Of a stretch of DNA of 32,846 nucleotides, positions 1 through 6,443 are shown piece after piece. Each line of letters starts with the position of its first letter. The stretch's first letter is position 1. A model generated the notes under the pieces. The model ran no database searches. It was given only the letters and a program-made list of their open reading frames with translations, and was not told the DNA's origin. Source of the stretch: Candidatus Woesearchaeota archaeon (lineage in GTDB: Archaea; Nanobdellota; Nanobdellia; Woesearchaeales; JAHJEM01); the NCBI GenBank assembly GCA_016929855.1, contig JAFGHY010000005.1, positions 1-32,846 on the forward strand. Direction: 5' to 3'. A program made the translations under genes and the position numbers.

Positions 1-338
1 AGTTCGTGCGTGAGGCTTTTCATGAGAATTGTGTCTTCCTTAAGATAGGAAAGCTCTTCCTTCAATATTATAGTCTCTTCTTTCAAGAGTTTGGTTTCTT
101 CGATGTGGCTTTTCATGATGCTGCCTAGCTCCTCCTTGACGTCTTCCTCTGTCGCCAGCAGTATCACCATCACGAACAGGAGCAGCCACAGAAATACTGC
201 TTGTATGGCATCCCATGTCATATGGCCGTCCGCCTGGTACATCTGGTTTATGAAATGGATGCCTACCGCCATGATCCCGACGCCCACTATCAGCAGAACT
301 ATCTCAAAGAAATTGCTACGCCTCACCCTCTTTTCCAT
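1..338 (-). CDS. Two-helix membrane protein with C-terminal coiled coil (partial)
   Basis: This gene is absent from the ORF track because it runs off the left edge. Read from the ATG at 338, the frame stays open for 112 codons. The product begins MEKRVRRSNFFEIVLLIVGV and has two hydrophobic segments at about residues 9-28 and 44-62, joined by a short loop. A charged Glu/Lys-rich stretch follows from residue 64 and looks like a cytoplasmic coiled coil with repeated LKEE-type heptads. A TATA box sits about 27 bp upstream of the ATG with no Shine-Dalgarno site, which fits a leaderless transcript. The + strand ORF calls at 91-401 are shadows of this gene. I recognise no family; a small membrane-anchored scaffold is only a guess. 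Confidence 0.7.
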   Translation of the reverse strand, partial: MEKRVRRSNFFEIVLLIVGVGIMAVGIHFINQMYQADGHMTWDAIQAVFLWLLLFVMVILLATEEDVKEELGSIMKSHIEETKLLKEETIILKEELSYLKEDTILMKSLTHE

Positions 339-360
339 GAGAATAAATTAAGGGAGGAGG

Positions 361-370
361 TTTATAAAGT
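361..370 (-). promoter_or_regulatory. TATA box of the partial membrane protein gene
   Basis: Read on the minus strand the motif is ACTTTATAAA. It is centred about 27 bp upstream of the ATG at 338, the spacing expected for a leaderless archaeal transcript. Confidence 0.6.
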
Positions 371-402
371 TTTTGATGAGTACAAGAATACTTTAAACTG
401 AA

Positions 403-513
403 AAATGCAACAACCTAGGCACAGACGGACACTCACAATGTTCGTGTAATGTTCGTGTCCTACGACCCACCCCGATTGGGGCATCTCCCGGGTCGTCTGA
501 CCATGTTGCATTT
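403..513. other. Nested inverted repeats and tandem 11-mer upstream of cdc6 (candidate origin element or structured RNA)
   Basis: The intergenic stretch 339-594 contains a nested dyad. The outer arms are AAATGCAACA (403-412) and TGTTGCATTT (504-513). The inner arms are ACGACCC (462-468) and GGGTCGT (490-496), which enclose CCCC-GATT-GGGG (470-481). Between the outer left arm and the inner dyad lies a perfect tandem duplication of AATGTTCGTGT (437-447 and 448-458). Archaeal origins commonly sit beside cdc6 and carry G-rich inverted boxes, so an origin role is plausible. I see no exact match to the published ORB consensus. An alternative is a structured RNA of about 110 nt. No coding sequence is supported here. 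Confidence 0.45.
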
Positions 514-560
514 CCCAAGTAATTAACAAAACCCTCACACTGGCCATGCACGACCAAAAT

Positions 561-570
561 CCTTATAAAA
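561..570 (+). promoter_or_regulatory. TATA box of cdc6
   Basis: The motif CCTTATAAAA is centred about 29 bp upstream of the cdc6 ATG. No Shine-Dalgarno site precedes the start, so the mRNA is probably leaderless or nearly so. Confidence 0.6.
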
Positions 571-594
571 ACACTTCACCTCATTAAGCCTAGA

Positions 595-1650
595 ATGGCG
601 TTGTTCAAGGACATTTTGGCTGCAGACCAGACCCTTATCAAGAACGAGTCTGCTTTGGAGTATGAGTTCGTCCCTAAAATCCTTCCACACAGGGAGAAGG
701 AACAGCAGTACCTAGCGACATGCATAAAACCTCTGCTCCAACAGAGGAACGGGCGCAACCTTCTGATACACGGTCCTCCGGGAATCGGCAAGACTGCCGC
801 GACAAAATGGGTTATCCGGGACTTGGAGGAAGAGACCGACGAACTCTACGTGATTTACATAAACTGCTGGCAGTACAACTCAACATACAAGATTGTCTGC
901 GAGATCTGCAACCAGATTGGCTACAAGTTCATCCAGAACAAGAAGACCACCGACCTTTATGATATTATAGCCAACATCATCAACAAGAATGCTGGAGTGT
1001 TCGTTTTCGACGAGGTAGATAAGGTCGAGGACTTTGACTTCCTTTACTTCCTGCTGGAGAAGATCTACAAGAAAACAATCTTCCTCATCACAAATTTCAA
1101 GTCCTGGCTTCTTGAGCTTGACGAGCGCATCAAGAGTCGTTTAACACCTGAACTAGTGGAGTTCAAGGCCTACAACCAATCAGAGGTGGACAGCATATTG
1201 AAGGAGAGGGTCGAGACCGCGTTCTTTGAGAAGGTCTGGAAGACCGAAGCGTTCAAGAAGATAAGCAAGAGGGCTGGCGAGATAGGCGACATAAGGAGCG
1301 GAATCTATCTGCTGAAGCAGTCTGCCTTGAGCGCAGAGGACCGCAGTAGCAAGACCATTGAAGTGGAGGATGCAGAATCTGCTTTGAAGAAGATTGATGA
1401 TTTCACCATTAAGAACTCTGCTGATCTTGAGGACGAGACAAAGTTCATCTTGAAGGTAGTGAAGGATAACAGCGGGAAAAAGATAGGCGACCTGTTCAAG
1501 CAGTACCAGAAGGAAGGAGGCAAGATGTCCTACAAGACTTTCCAGCGGAAATTGGCGCATCTGGACCAGAACAAATTCGTGACTCTGAAGAAGCAGACTG
1601 GCGCCGGCGGTAACACCACGATTGTGGAGAAGAAGCTGACTGATTTCTAG
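595..1650 (+). CDS. cdc6: Orc1/Cdc6 family replication initiator ATPase
   Basis: The 351-residue product matches the archaeal Orc1/Cdc6 layout, a little shorter than the usual 380-420. It has an N-terminal helical stretch, then a AAA+ core with Walker A GPPGIGKT at residues 60-67, Walker B VFVFDE ending at about residue 140, and a sensor 1 Asn in LITN near 167. A C-terminal part from about residue 285 has the look of a winged helix (KTFQRKLAHL). The family binds origin boxes and loads the MCM helicase. The ATG at 595 follows a TATA box at leaderless spacing. A structured dyad lies just upstream, and microprotein genes plus the arvABC cluster lie downstream, which suggests a replication-origin neighbourhood. 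Family assignment is firm; being the main chromosomal initiator is inferred. Confidence 0.9.
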   Translation: MALFKDILAADQTLIKNESALEYEFVPKILPHREKEQQYLATCIKPLLQQRNGRNLLIHGPPGIGKTAATKWVIRDLEEETDELYVIYINCWQYNSTYKIVCEICNQIGYKFIQNKKTTDLYDIIANIINKNAGVFVFDEVDKVEDFDFLYFLLEKIYKKTIFLITNFKSWLLELDERIKSRLTPELVEFKAYNQSEVDSILKERVETAFFEKVWKTEAFKKISKRAGEIGDIRSGIYLLKQSALSAEDRSSKTIEVEDAESALKKIDDFTIKNSADLEDETKFILKVVKDNSGKKIGDLFKQYQKEGGKMSYKTFQRKLAHLDQNKFVTLKKQTGAGGNTTIVEKKLTDF

Positions 1651-1718
1651 AATATTCCTGTTTCGTGCTATTTTTCTGCTTGTTTAGCGTTTTTGTGCAC
1701 TGGACATTCTCGCGCAGC

Positions 1719-1890
1719 GTATATAAACAGGATTGCACACTTATAATTTGTTGCCCCAACAACCTTGGTGAGACGCTCTCGGCTCATACTTAAAAAACAC
1801 ACCCCCAAACATCAAAAACCGTGAAAACACACAATTCATGCACACTAAATTCAAACAACCACAAAAAATGACTGCCAAGAGGTGATAGAC
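1719..1890 (+). promoter_or_regulatory. Promoter and long leader of the microprotein operon
   Basis: Two TATA-like boxes, TATATAAAC (1720-1728) and CTTATAATTT (1740-1749), precede a leader of roughly 120-140 nt before the first well-supported start codon at 1892. The leader opens near a short hairpin GTTG-CCCC-CAAC at about 1750-1760. It then becomes purine-poor and rich in AC repeats, and ends in a Shine-Dalgarno site GAGGTGAT. This differs from the leaderless promoters of most first genes in the window, so the leader may be regulatory. Confidence 0.4.
1838..1885 (+). CDS. Possible 15-residue upstream peptide
   Basis: ATG at 1838 opens a 15-codon frame reading MHTKFKQPQKMTAKR. Its TGA stop lies inside the Shine-Dalgarno site of the next microprotein gene, an arrangement typical of translational coupling. 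There is no convincing ribosome site ahead of it, only a weak GTGA. The peptide is strongly basic. It may be a leader peptide, or merely chance. Confidence 0.25.
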   Translation: MHTKFKQPQKMTAKR

Positions 1891-1891
1891 A

Positions 1892-2038
1892 ATGCACAAC
1901 AACACAAAACACATTTCAGAAGTTTTTTTCCAGCAGATCAAACGGCTTTCGCTTAACAACACTTTCGATGTCCAGTTCAGCGATCTCTGGCTCCCCCAGA
2001 TGCCAGACTTGTTAAACAACAAGGAGGTGATAGCATGA
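1892..2038 (+). CDS. Microprotein A (48 residues), unknown function
   Basis: ATG at 1892 is preceded by GAGGTGATAGACA, a strong Shine-Dalgarno site at normal spacing. The 48-residue product (MHNNTKHISEVFFQQIKRLS...) has an amphipathic helical first half and a DLWLPQMPDLL segment. Its stop TGA overlaps the next start as ATGA, and its own 3' end AAGGAGGTGATAGC forms the Shine-Dalgarno site of the next gene. It is too short for the ORF track. Three such genes in a row with coupled starts make chance unlikely. No family is recognised. Confidence 0.6.
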   Translation: MHNNTKHISEVFFQQIKRLSLNNTFDVQFSDLWLPQMPDLLNNKEVIA

Positions 2039-2151
2039 TAACACTATATGACTTTTATGAGGAAGATGTTCTGGATGCTCTTGCCATGCATGACATCATA
2101 TATCCTGAGGAGAAGAAAGCATTCAGCAAGTACATGAGGTGGACCAAATGA
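2035..2151 (+). CDS. Microprotein B (38 residues), unknown function
   Basis: The start ATG overlaps the stop of microprotein A by 4 nt (ATGA) and follows a near-perfect Shine-Dalgarno site, AAGGAGGTGAT. The product begins MITLYDFYEEDVLDALAMHD. It is acidic in its first half and basic at the end (KYMRWTK), with no membrane segment or Cys. It ends in another 4-nt ATGA overlap with microprotein C. Because B and C lack a separate promoter, they are probably made together with A. No known family is recognised. Confidence 0.62.
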   Translation: MITLYDFYEEDVLDALAMHDIIYPEEKKAFSKYMRWTK

Positions 2152-2285
2152 GATTCAGGAAAAGAAAAAGTTATATCGAGTGGGAGTCTTATCAGGACCA
2201 TATCGCAAAGATTGATGAATTCTTGTGGCAGCAGGCCGTCAGGCAGGAGAACCTTCACAACCTGCCTTGTGCTGCAGAAGCATGA
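2148..2285 (+). CDS. Microprotein C (45 residues), unknown function
   Basis: The start overlaps the stop of microprotein B as ATGA. The 45-residue product starts MRFRKRKSYIEWESYQDHIA, so its N-terminus is very basic and could contact nucleic acid. It is then helical with two Trp residues. There is no strong Shine-Dalgarno site of its own, so translation probably depends on coupling to B. Its TGA stop abuts the TGA of the convergent phosphoesterase gene, and both stops lie within the palindrome TGATCA. Confidence 0.55.
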   Translation: MRFRKRKSYIEWESYQDHIAKIDEFLWQQAVRQENLHNLPCAAEA

Positions 2286-2891
2286 TCATATGTCGAATAC
2301 TTTGCCTCCAGCTCCCACGTTGATTACTTTTGTTCTTCCGATTTTTTCTTCCAGGCCTTCTGCCTCGTGCACGTGACTGCACAGCAGGATGTCTGGCTTG
2401 AACCTATCGACCGCTTTCTTCACTCCTGTGGAGCCCTTCACAAACATGGAAAGTTTTTCCATCTTTGTCTCGCTTGGGTGGACGTGTGTGACCATAATCC
2501 TTTTTTTCAGGTATTTTATCCTATCGAATCCCTGCTTGAGATTGTCGAATATCTCATTCTCAGACAAGGCCGTGAATGGCCCGCAGTTGGCCCCGCCGCA
2601 GCCGAATATGCCTACGTCATCGTATTTCACACTGTAGCCATGGATGTTCTTGATTCCATATAATGTAGCTAGGAAGTCTGCTGTGGCAAAGCTGTCGTGG
2701 TTGCCTGGGATGAACAGGACTTTCTTGCCTTTCTTGACAAAAGGGCCTATCATGTTATCGCTGGACTTGTCGAATTCTGTGATGTCACCGCATATTATGA
2801 CTAGGTCTACGTTCTCTTTCTCTGCTTTTTCTGCCAGTTTCTTCACAATTCCTGGATCTCCATGTAGGTCTCCTGCAGATAAGATTTTCAT
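2286..2891 (-). CDS. Calcineurin-like metallophosphoesterase
   Basis: The 201-residue product carries the full signature of the binuclear metallophosphoesterase fold: GDLHGD at residues 7-12, CGDITEFD near 34-41, GNHDS near 63-67, THVHP near 139-143 and SHVHEAEG near the C-terminus. Proteins of this size act on small phosphodiesters or nucleotides; the substrate cannot be told from sequence. The ORF track begins at 3020, but the conserved MKILSAGDLHGD start at 2891 lies about 27 bp downstream of a minus-strand TATA box (TTTATAAA, 2914-2921), so I take that start. The gene runs toward the microprotein operon and diverges from arvA. Confidence 0.85.
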   Translation of the reverse strand: MKILSAGDLHGDPGIVKKLAEKAEKENVDLVIICGDITEFDKSSDNMIGPFVKKGKKVLFIPGNHDSFATADFLATLYGIKNIHGYSVKYDDVGIFGCGGANCGPFTALSENEIFDNLKQGFDRIKYLKKRIMVTHVHPSETKMEKLSMFVKGSTGVKKAVDRFKPDILLCSHVHEAEGLEEKIGRTKVINVGAGGKVFDI

Positions 2892-2913
2892 TGTATAGTC
2901 GAATAGACAATGG

Positions 2914-2921
2914 TTTATAAA
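2914..2921 (-). promoter_or_regulatory. TATA box of the metallophosphoesterase gene
   Basis: TTTATAAA, read on the minus strand, is centred about 27 bp upstream of the ATG at 2891. This supports the short start rather than the extended ORF. Confidence 0.6.
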
Positions 2922-3107
2922 TCTTTCGCCATTCGTCACTAAGAAGTAGTTTATATTCAAACAGTGCAAAAAATTTTTGAAATTATGGCCTGCAATAATT
3001 GTGCAGACGACTAGTCTCATGCCAGGGTTTTACAGAACAAAAGCCAATCTGCCTGCATTTATTGTTGCAACCTTACGCTGCATAAATTCTTATTAACCTT
3101 TAGAAAC

Positions 3108-3119
3108 CTTTATATATTA
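3108..3119 (+). promoter_or_regulatory. TATA box of arvA
   Basis: CTTTATATATTA is centred about 28 bp upstream of the arvA ATG at 3141. An out-of-frame ATG at 3130 reaches a stop after five codons and is not the start. Confidence 0.55.
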
Positions 3120-3140
3120 CTGACTTCAGATGAAACTGTT

Positions 3141-3761
3141 ATGGTAAATATATTTACTCTTCTTAAAAGGCTGTTCAGAGGCAGAAAGAATCTCAAGCTG
3201 GGGCTTTACGGACCTCCTAATGGCGGTAAGACTACTTTGGCCAATAAAATCTGTGTGGATTGGATTGGCGAGGAGATGGGTGCTACCAGCAACATTGCTC
3301 ACGAGACACGTGAAGTGCAGATGAAGGAGTCTGTAATCATCAAGAGTAAGGGCAAGGAGCTTGTCTTCAACCTTGTGGACACTCCAGGCATAGCCACCAA
3401 GATTGACTATGAGGATTTCATCAAGCTTGGCATGAAGGAGAAGGAAGCTAAAACAAGGGCTAAGGAGGCTACAAAAGGTGTTATTGATGCCATTAAGTGG
3501 CTGGATGACATGGATGCTGTTGTGATTGTCCTGGATGCAACTAAAGACCCTTACAGTCAAGTCAACATTACTATCATTGGAAATCTGGAAGCTCGTAAGA
3601 TTCCTGTTTTGATTGTTGGGAACAAGATTGACTTGAAGAAGGCAGACCTCAAGAAGGTGCAGGCTGCGTTCCCGCAGTACAAGGTCATAGGCATTAGTGC
3701 CAAGATGGGCAAGAACATGGAAGACTTTTATGAAGCATTGTTTGAGGTGACTGACAAATGA
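3141..3761 (+). CDS. arvA: Era/Ras-like small GTPase, ArvA (OapA) family
   Basis: The 206-residue product has all the main GTPase motifs: G1 GPPNGGKT at 24-31, G3 DTPG at 80-83, G4 NKID at 161-164 and G5 SAK at 186-188. A basic hydrophobic N-terminus (FTLLKRLFRGRK) could touch membrane. It is followed directly by a DUF2073 gene and then a zinc-ribbon gene, the conserved archaeal trio known as OapABC and, from work in Haloferax, as ArvABC, in which the GTPase drives extracellular vesicle formation. The 'Oap' name reflects its frequent position near origins. Family and context are strong; a vesicle role in this organism is an inference from that work. Confidence 0.85.
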   Translation: MVNIFTLLKRLFRGRKNLKLGLYGPPNGGKTTLANKICVDWIGEEMGATSNIAHETREVQMKESVIIKSKGKELVFNLVDTPGIATKIDYEDFIKLGMKEKEAKTRAKEATKGVIDAIKWLDDMDAVVIVLDATKDPYSQVNITIIGNLEARKIPVLIVGNKIDLKKADLKKVQAAFPQYKVIGISAKMGKNMEDFYEALFEVTDK

Positions 3762-4150
3762 GCTTGACCTTGCAGTTCATACCTTACATTGAGATTGAGG
3801 ACTTGGACTCTGAGAAGAGGATTACTAAGTTGCTTAAGATTGTAAAAGCAAACAAGATTATTCTTTTGGAGGGTCGGCTTAAGGGCAATGAGGAGACAGA
3901 GCTCATCCGCCGTACAATGGAAGAGATTGATGACAAATTCAAAGGCATAGAACTTAGTGTCATATTTCCTGACAAGAAGGACGAGGCTTTGTTCAGGAAA
4001 CTGAAATCAATGCTCATCCAGGCTTTGATGGGCGACAGGAAAGGCTTCACAATCATCGGGCCTGCAACAATCGTTAAGGAAATCAAGCAGGATCCTGACA
4101 AGATACAATTGTTCACTGAGGACCTGAAGATTCCTAGGAAGAAGAGATAA
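3758..4150 (+). CDS. arvB: DUF2073 protein, ArvB (OapB) family
   Basis: The 130-residue product begins MSLTLQFIPYIEIEDLDSEKRI and matches the DUF2073 family, which accompanies the ArvA GTPase across Archaea. It shows a predicted alpha/beta pattern with KIILLEGRLKGNEETELIRRTME and a conserved FTIIGPATIVKEIKQDPDKI end. It lacks signal peptides, membrane segments and catalytic signatures. The start overlaps the arvA stop by 4 nt (ATGA), so the two are translated together. Function is known only through the GTPase partner. Confidence 0.82.
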   Translation: MSLTLQFIPYIEIEDLDSEKRITKLLKIVKANKIILLEGRLKGNEETELIRRTMEEIDDKFKGIELSVIFPDKKDEALFRKLKSMLIQALMGDRKGFTIIGPATIVKEIKQDPDKIQLFTEDLKIPRKKR

Positions 4151-4189
4151 TTCTTTGTTGTTCTTGTAATCTAGTCCACAGGTAAATGC

Positions 4190-4320
4190 TTTCTTGTTGT
4201 AATTAGAACGGATTGCCTTTTCTCTTCGAGAAAAGGAATTATCAATCTACGCAGCCCAAAAACTGCTGGCAGATTTTTGGGCTGCCTATTGCTTTTGAAT
4301 CAGTTTTAACTGCTAGTAGT
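4190..4320 (+). repeat. Two-hairpin intergenic repeat element, copy 1
   Basis: This element lies between arvB and arvC. Hairpin 1 (4216-4236) is a perfect 9-bp stem, CCTTTTCTC, with a TTC loop. Hairpin 2 (4251-4285) has a 12-bp stem, GCAGCCCAAAAA, continued by CTGC/GCAG with one bulged A. The single-stranded linker ends TCAATCTAC. A second copy at 23.1-23.3 kb in the same orientation keeps both stems and the linker almost base for base, with weaker similarity extending about 20 nt upstream and 40 nt downstream. It could be a small structured RNA, a MITE-like mobile repeat or a processing or termination site for arvAB. Confidence 0.75.
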
Positions 4321-4370
4321 TCAAATTCATTTCATGCGTGATTAAACTGAACCAACAACCTTTCGAAACC

Positions 4371-4379
4371 CTTATAAAT
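4371..4379 (+). promoter_or_regulatory. TATA box of arvC
   Basis: CTTATAAAT is centred about 27 bp upstream of the ATG at 4401. This supports MPHQC as the start and shows that arvC has its own promoter downstream of the repeat element. Confidence 0.6.
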
Positions 4380-4400
4380 CAGTTTTTCACCTCTTTTAGA

Positions 4401-4787
4401 ATGCCACACCAGTGCGTCAATTGCGGGACTTTGTACCAGGACGGTAGCAGTGAGATTCTCAAGGGCTGTTCCTGCGGCTGCAAGCTTTTCTTCTACATAA
4501 AGAAGGACAAACTGGCAGAGAATGAGAGGCCTTTCATCCTTACTAAGGAGCAGAAGCAGCAGATCGAGGAGGACGTGTATGACATCATTGGCGGGGAGAT
4601 TGACAGGGAAAAGCCTGTTGTACTGGATATTGAGAGTATCAACATCCTGAAGCCCGGCAAGTATGAGCTGGACCTGGTTAATCTGTTCAAGAAGAAACAG
4701 CCTTTGATTTACAAGCTGGATGATGGCAAGTACGTCATCGATATTATTGAGACGTTCAAGAAAGCCGGCGCAAAGGAAGCCAAGTGA
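4401..4787 (+). CDS. arvC: Zinc-ribbon protein, ArvC (OapC) family
   Basis: The 128-residue product starts MPHQCVNCGTLYQDGS and has a zinc ribbon formed by CVNC at residues 4-7 and CSCGC about 20 residues later (CX2C plus CX1CX1C). A linker and an alpha/beta C-terminal part follow (KPGKYELDLVNLFKKKQPLIY). This is the third member of the ArvABC/OapABC cluster. The ORF track opens at 4338, but the extra 21 residues overlap the promoter region and precede the zinc ribbon, so ATG 4401 is preferred. Its own promoter means the trio is not a single transcript unless readthrough passes the repeat. Confidence 0.82.
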   Translation: MPHQCVNCGTLYQDGSSEILKGCSCGCKLFFYIKKDKLAENERPFILTKEQKQQIEEDVYDIIGGEIDREKPVVLDIESINILKPGKYELDLVNLFKKKQPLIYKLDDGKYVIDIIETFKKAGAKEAK

Positions 4788-4793
4788 TTTCTA

Positions 4794-5564
4794 ATGATGC
4801 TAGTTGACTGCCACGCGCACCTGGATTTCGAGGAGTTCGAGAAAGACTTTCCAGGTTTTATCAGACGCCAGGAAGAATCCGGAGTCAAGGCGATCATCGC
4901 AAACGGAGTTAATCCTGAGAGTAACAAGAAAGTCCTCGTCCTGGCAGAACAATACAAGATTATCAAGCCAGCACTTGGAGCTTACCCTACTGACATGTTG
5001 AAGCTGAACTCTCAAGAATATCCTGGTGCCTTGAAATTCATAGAGAAGAACAAGGACAAAATTGTCGCGATTGGAGAGGTTGGATTAGATTTTTCTGAAC
5101 AAACTTCTGACAATGACATCAACAAATCAATACAAATATTCAGAGACATACTACGACTAGTAAAAAAGATTGGCAAACCAGTGATAATACACTCGCGCAA
5201 AGCCGAAGAGAAAGTCTTTGAAATCCTTGAGCATGAACGAATGGATGAAACAAAGAAGGTAGTATTGCATTGTTTTTGCGGAAAGAAGAAGCTCGTTCGG
5301 CTCGGCAAGGAGAGAGGCTATTACTTCACCGTTCCCACAAATATCGGGCGCAACCAGCAGACGCGAATGATTGCTGAAATCATTCCTCTGTCTCACGTGC
5401 TGACAGAAACTGACAGCCCATACCTGCATCCTGACAAGACAAAGTTCCCTAATGAGCCAAGAAATGTTGCCGTGACCATCAAGGAGCTTGCCATTATCAA
5501 GAAAATGGACGCTGAAGAAGTGTCGCAGAATGTGTTCATGAATTATCAGAGACTGTTTCTTTAA
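4794..5564 (+). CDS. tatD: TatD family metal-dependent DNase
   Basis: The product of about 256 residues has TatD hallmarks: CHAHLDF at residues 6-12 (metal-binding His pair), GEVGLDF near 97, IIHSRKAEE near 134, LHCFCG near 167 and ETDSPYLHPD near 211. These form the two-metal site of a TIM-barrel hydrolase with 3'-5' DNase activity used in repair or nucleic-acid turnover. It begins 6 nt after arvC, so it is probably co-transcribed. Two adjacent ATG codons (4794 and 4797) are both possible starts. Length is normal for the family. Confidence 0.88.
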   Translation: MMLVDCHAHLDFEEFEKDFPGFIRRQEESGVKAIIANGVNPESNKKVLVLAEQYKIIKPALGAYPTDMLKLNSQEYPGALKFIEKNKDKIVAIGEVGLDFSEQTSDNDINKSIQIFRDILRLVKKIGKPVIIHSRKAEEKVFEILEHERMDETKKVVLHCFCGKKKLVRLGKERGYYFTVPTNIGRNQQTRMIAEIIPLSHVLTETDSPYLHPDKTKFPNEPRNVAVTIKELAIIKKMDAEEVSQNVFMNYQRLFL

Positions 5565-5619
5565 TTCGCCAATACCTTTAAATATTAGGCTTTTCAGAGA
5601 GTAATTCAGGTGTGGTATT

Positions 5620-5868
5620 ATGGAGATAAAGATTGACACGAGCAAGGATTCCAAAGATGACATTAGAAAAATGATAAGATTCCTTCAGCAGTTCATTAAG
5701 GTGCCTGAAAACTCCGGTGGTGCTGTAGAGCAAGAGCCCGAACTTAGTGCTGGCGTGTTCAGCATGTTCAATGACAAGCCAAGCAGTAGCAACTCTGCAC
5801 CCGACCCGTTTGAAACCAGTCAGGAAAATAAAGAAGATGACAGACCGCCCAAGATAGAATTTTTTTAA
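5620..5868 (+). CDS. Small acidic protein (82 residues), unknown function
   Basis: The product has a short ordered N-terminus (MEIKIDTSKDSKDDIRKMIR, beta strand then amphipathic helix). A long Ser/Asn/Glu/Pro-rich disordered tail follows, ending in PPKIEFF. An AGGTG ribosome site lies upstream, and a TATA-like CTTTAAATA (5576-5584) about 40 bp upstream gives a short leader. The aromatic C-terminus is reminiscent of a peptide that docks on a partner, but it does not fit the PCNA-interaction box, because the hydrophobic residue is one place off. I recognise no named family. Confidence 0.65.
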   Translation: MEIKIDTSKDSKDDIRKMIRFLQQFIKVPENSGGAVEQEPELSAGVFSMFNDKPSSSNSAPDPFETSQENKEDDRPPKIEFF

Positions 5869-5906
5869 GTATCAGCTAATAGTATTCAGTTAGAGGAAAG
5901 GTGAGC

Positions 5907-6389
5907 ATGAATCCGTTAGAAGTTGAGATTGATGAGATAAAGAGGGACATCAAGTCTATCAAGCACGAGGTTGTTGAACACCTGCCGCCTCATTTTTCTG
6001 TGGTGGAGATGCTCAAGGCAGGCTTTGGTGCAATGTTTATCGGACTGACTTTCATGTTCAAAGACCTGCTCATTGAAGTTGGATTGAACCTTCCCGTGTA
6101 TAATGTCTTTCTTATTGTGGCATCGACCATACTCATACTCTCTGCTGAAATATATTATATTGGTTATGCTAAGGTGAAGAACAAGAGAGAACGTCCATTT
6201 GCTCAGTTCTACTTCAAGAGGCTGTTGACTCTGTATGGCATCTCTTTTATTGTATCATTTTACCTATGCTATATTTTTGGTTTCCTTCCCTTGGCCCAGA
6301 CATTCACTGGTTTCTTGAACCTGGTGCTGGTTCTCACAATGCCTTGTTCATTGGGCGCTGCAGTCAGTTTCATGTTCAAGAAAGACTGA
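5907..6389 (+). CDS. Four-helix membrane protein, probable DUF2391 family
   Basis: The 160-residue product has a charged N-terminal segment (residues 1-35, DEIKRDIKSIKHEVVEHLPP). Four hydrophobic segments follow, at about 45-62, 68-88, 108-130 and 134-155. The layout and the N-terminal EI..DI..IK.EV pattern resemble DUF2391-type integral membrane proteins of unknown function. ATG 5907 follows GAGGAAAGGTGAGC, which is better placed than the GTG at 5901 used in the ORF track. It probably belongs to the same transcript as the upstream small gene. Confidence 0.7.
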   Translation: MNPLEVEIDEIKRDIKSIKHEVVEHLPPHFSVVEMLKAGFGAMFIGLTFMFKDLLIEVGLNLPVYNVFLIVASTILILSAEIYYIGYAKVKNKRERPFAQFYFKRLLTLYGISFIVSFYLCYIFGFLPLAQTFTGFLNLVLVLTMPCSLGAAVSFMFKKD

Positions 6390-6412
6390 ACACTGTGGAT
6401 TTCACACAATAA

Positions 6413-6422
6413 CATTTAAAAG
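6413..6422 (+). promoter_or_regulatory. TATA box of the archease-rtcB operon
   Basis: CATTTAAAAG is centred about 26 bp before the archease ATG at 6444, again at leaderless spacing. Confidence 0.55.
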
Positions 6423-6443
6423 CCTTCTGGAGTCCCTAAGCCT

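Noticed and set aside
462-496. Rho-independent-like terminator for the left-edge gene
   Set aside because: The stems are GC-rich but lack a following T-run, and they lie upstream of that gene's promoter, not after its end.
2892-3020. N-terminal extension of the metallophosphoesterase ORF (start at 3020)
   Set aside because: The extra 43 residues precede the conserved MKILSAGDLHG start and span its TATA box, so they are upstream sequence.
3126-3560. 144-codon minus-strand ORF opposite arvA
   Set aside because: It is antisense to a clearly conserved GTPase and has no promoter or protein-like motif.
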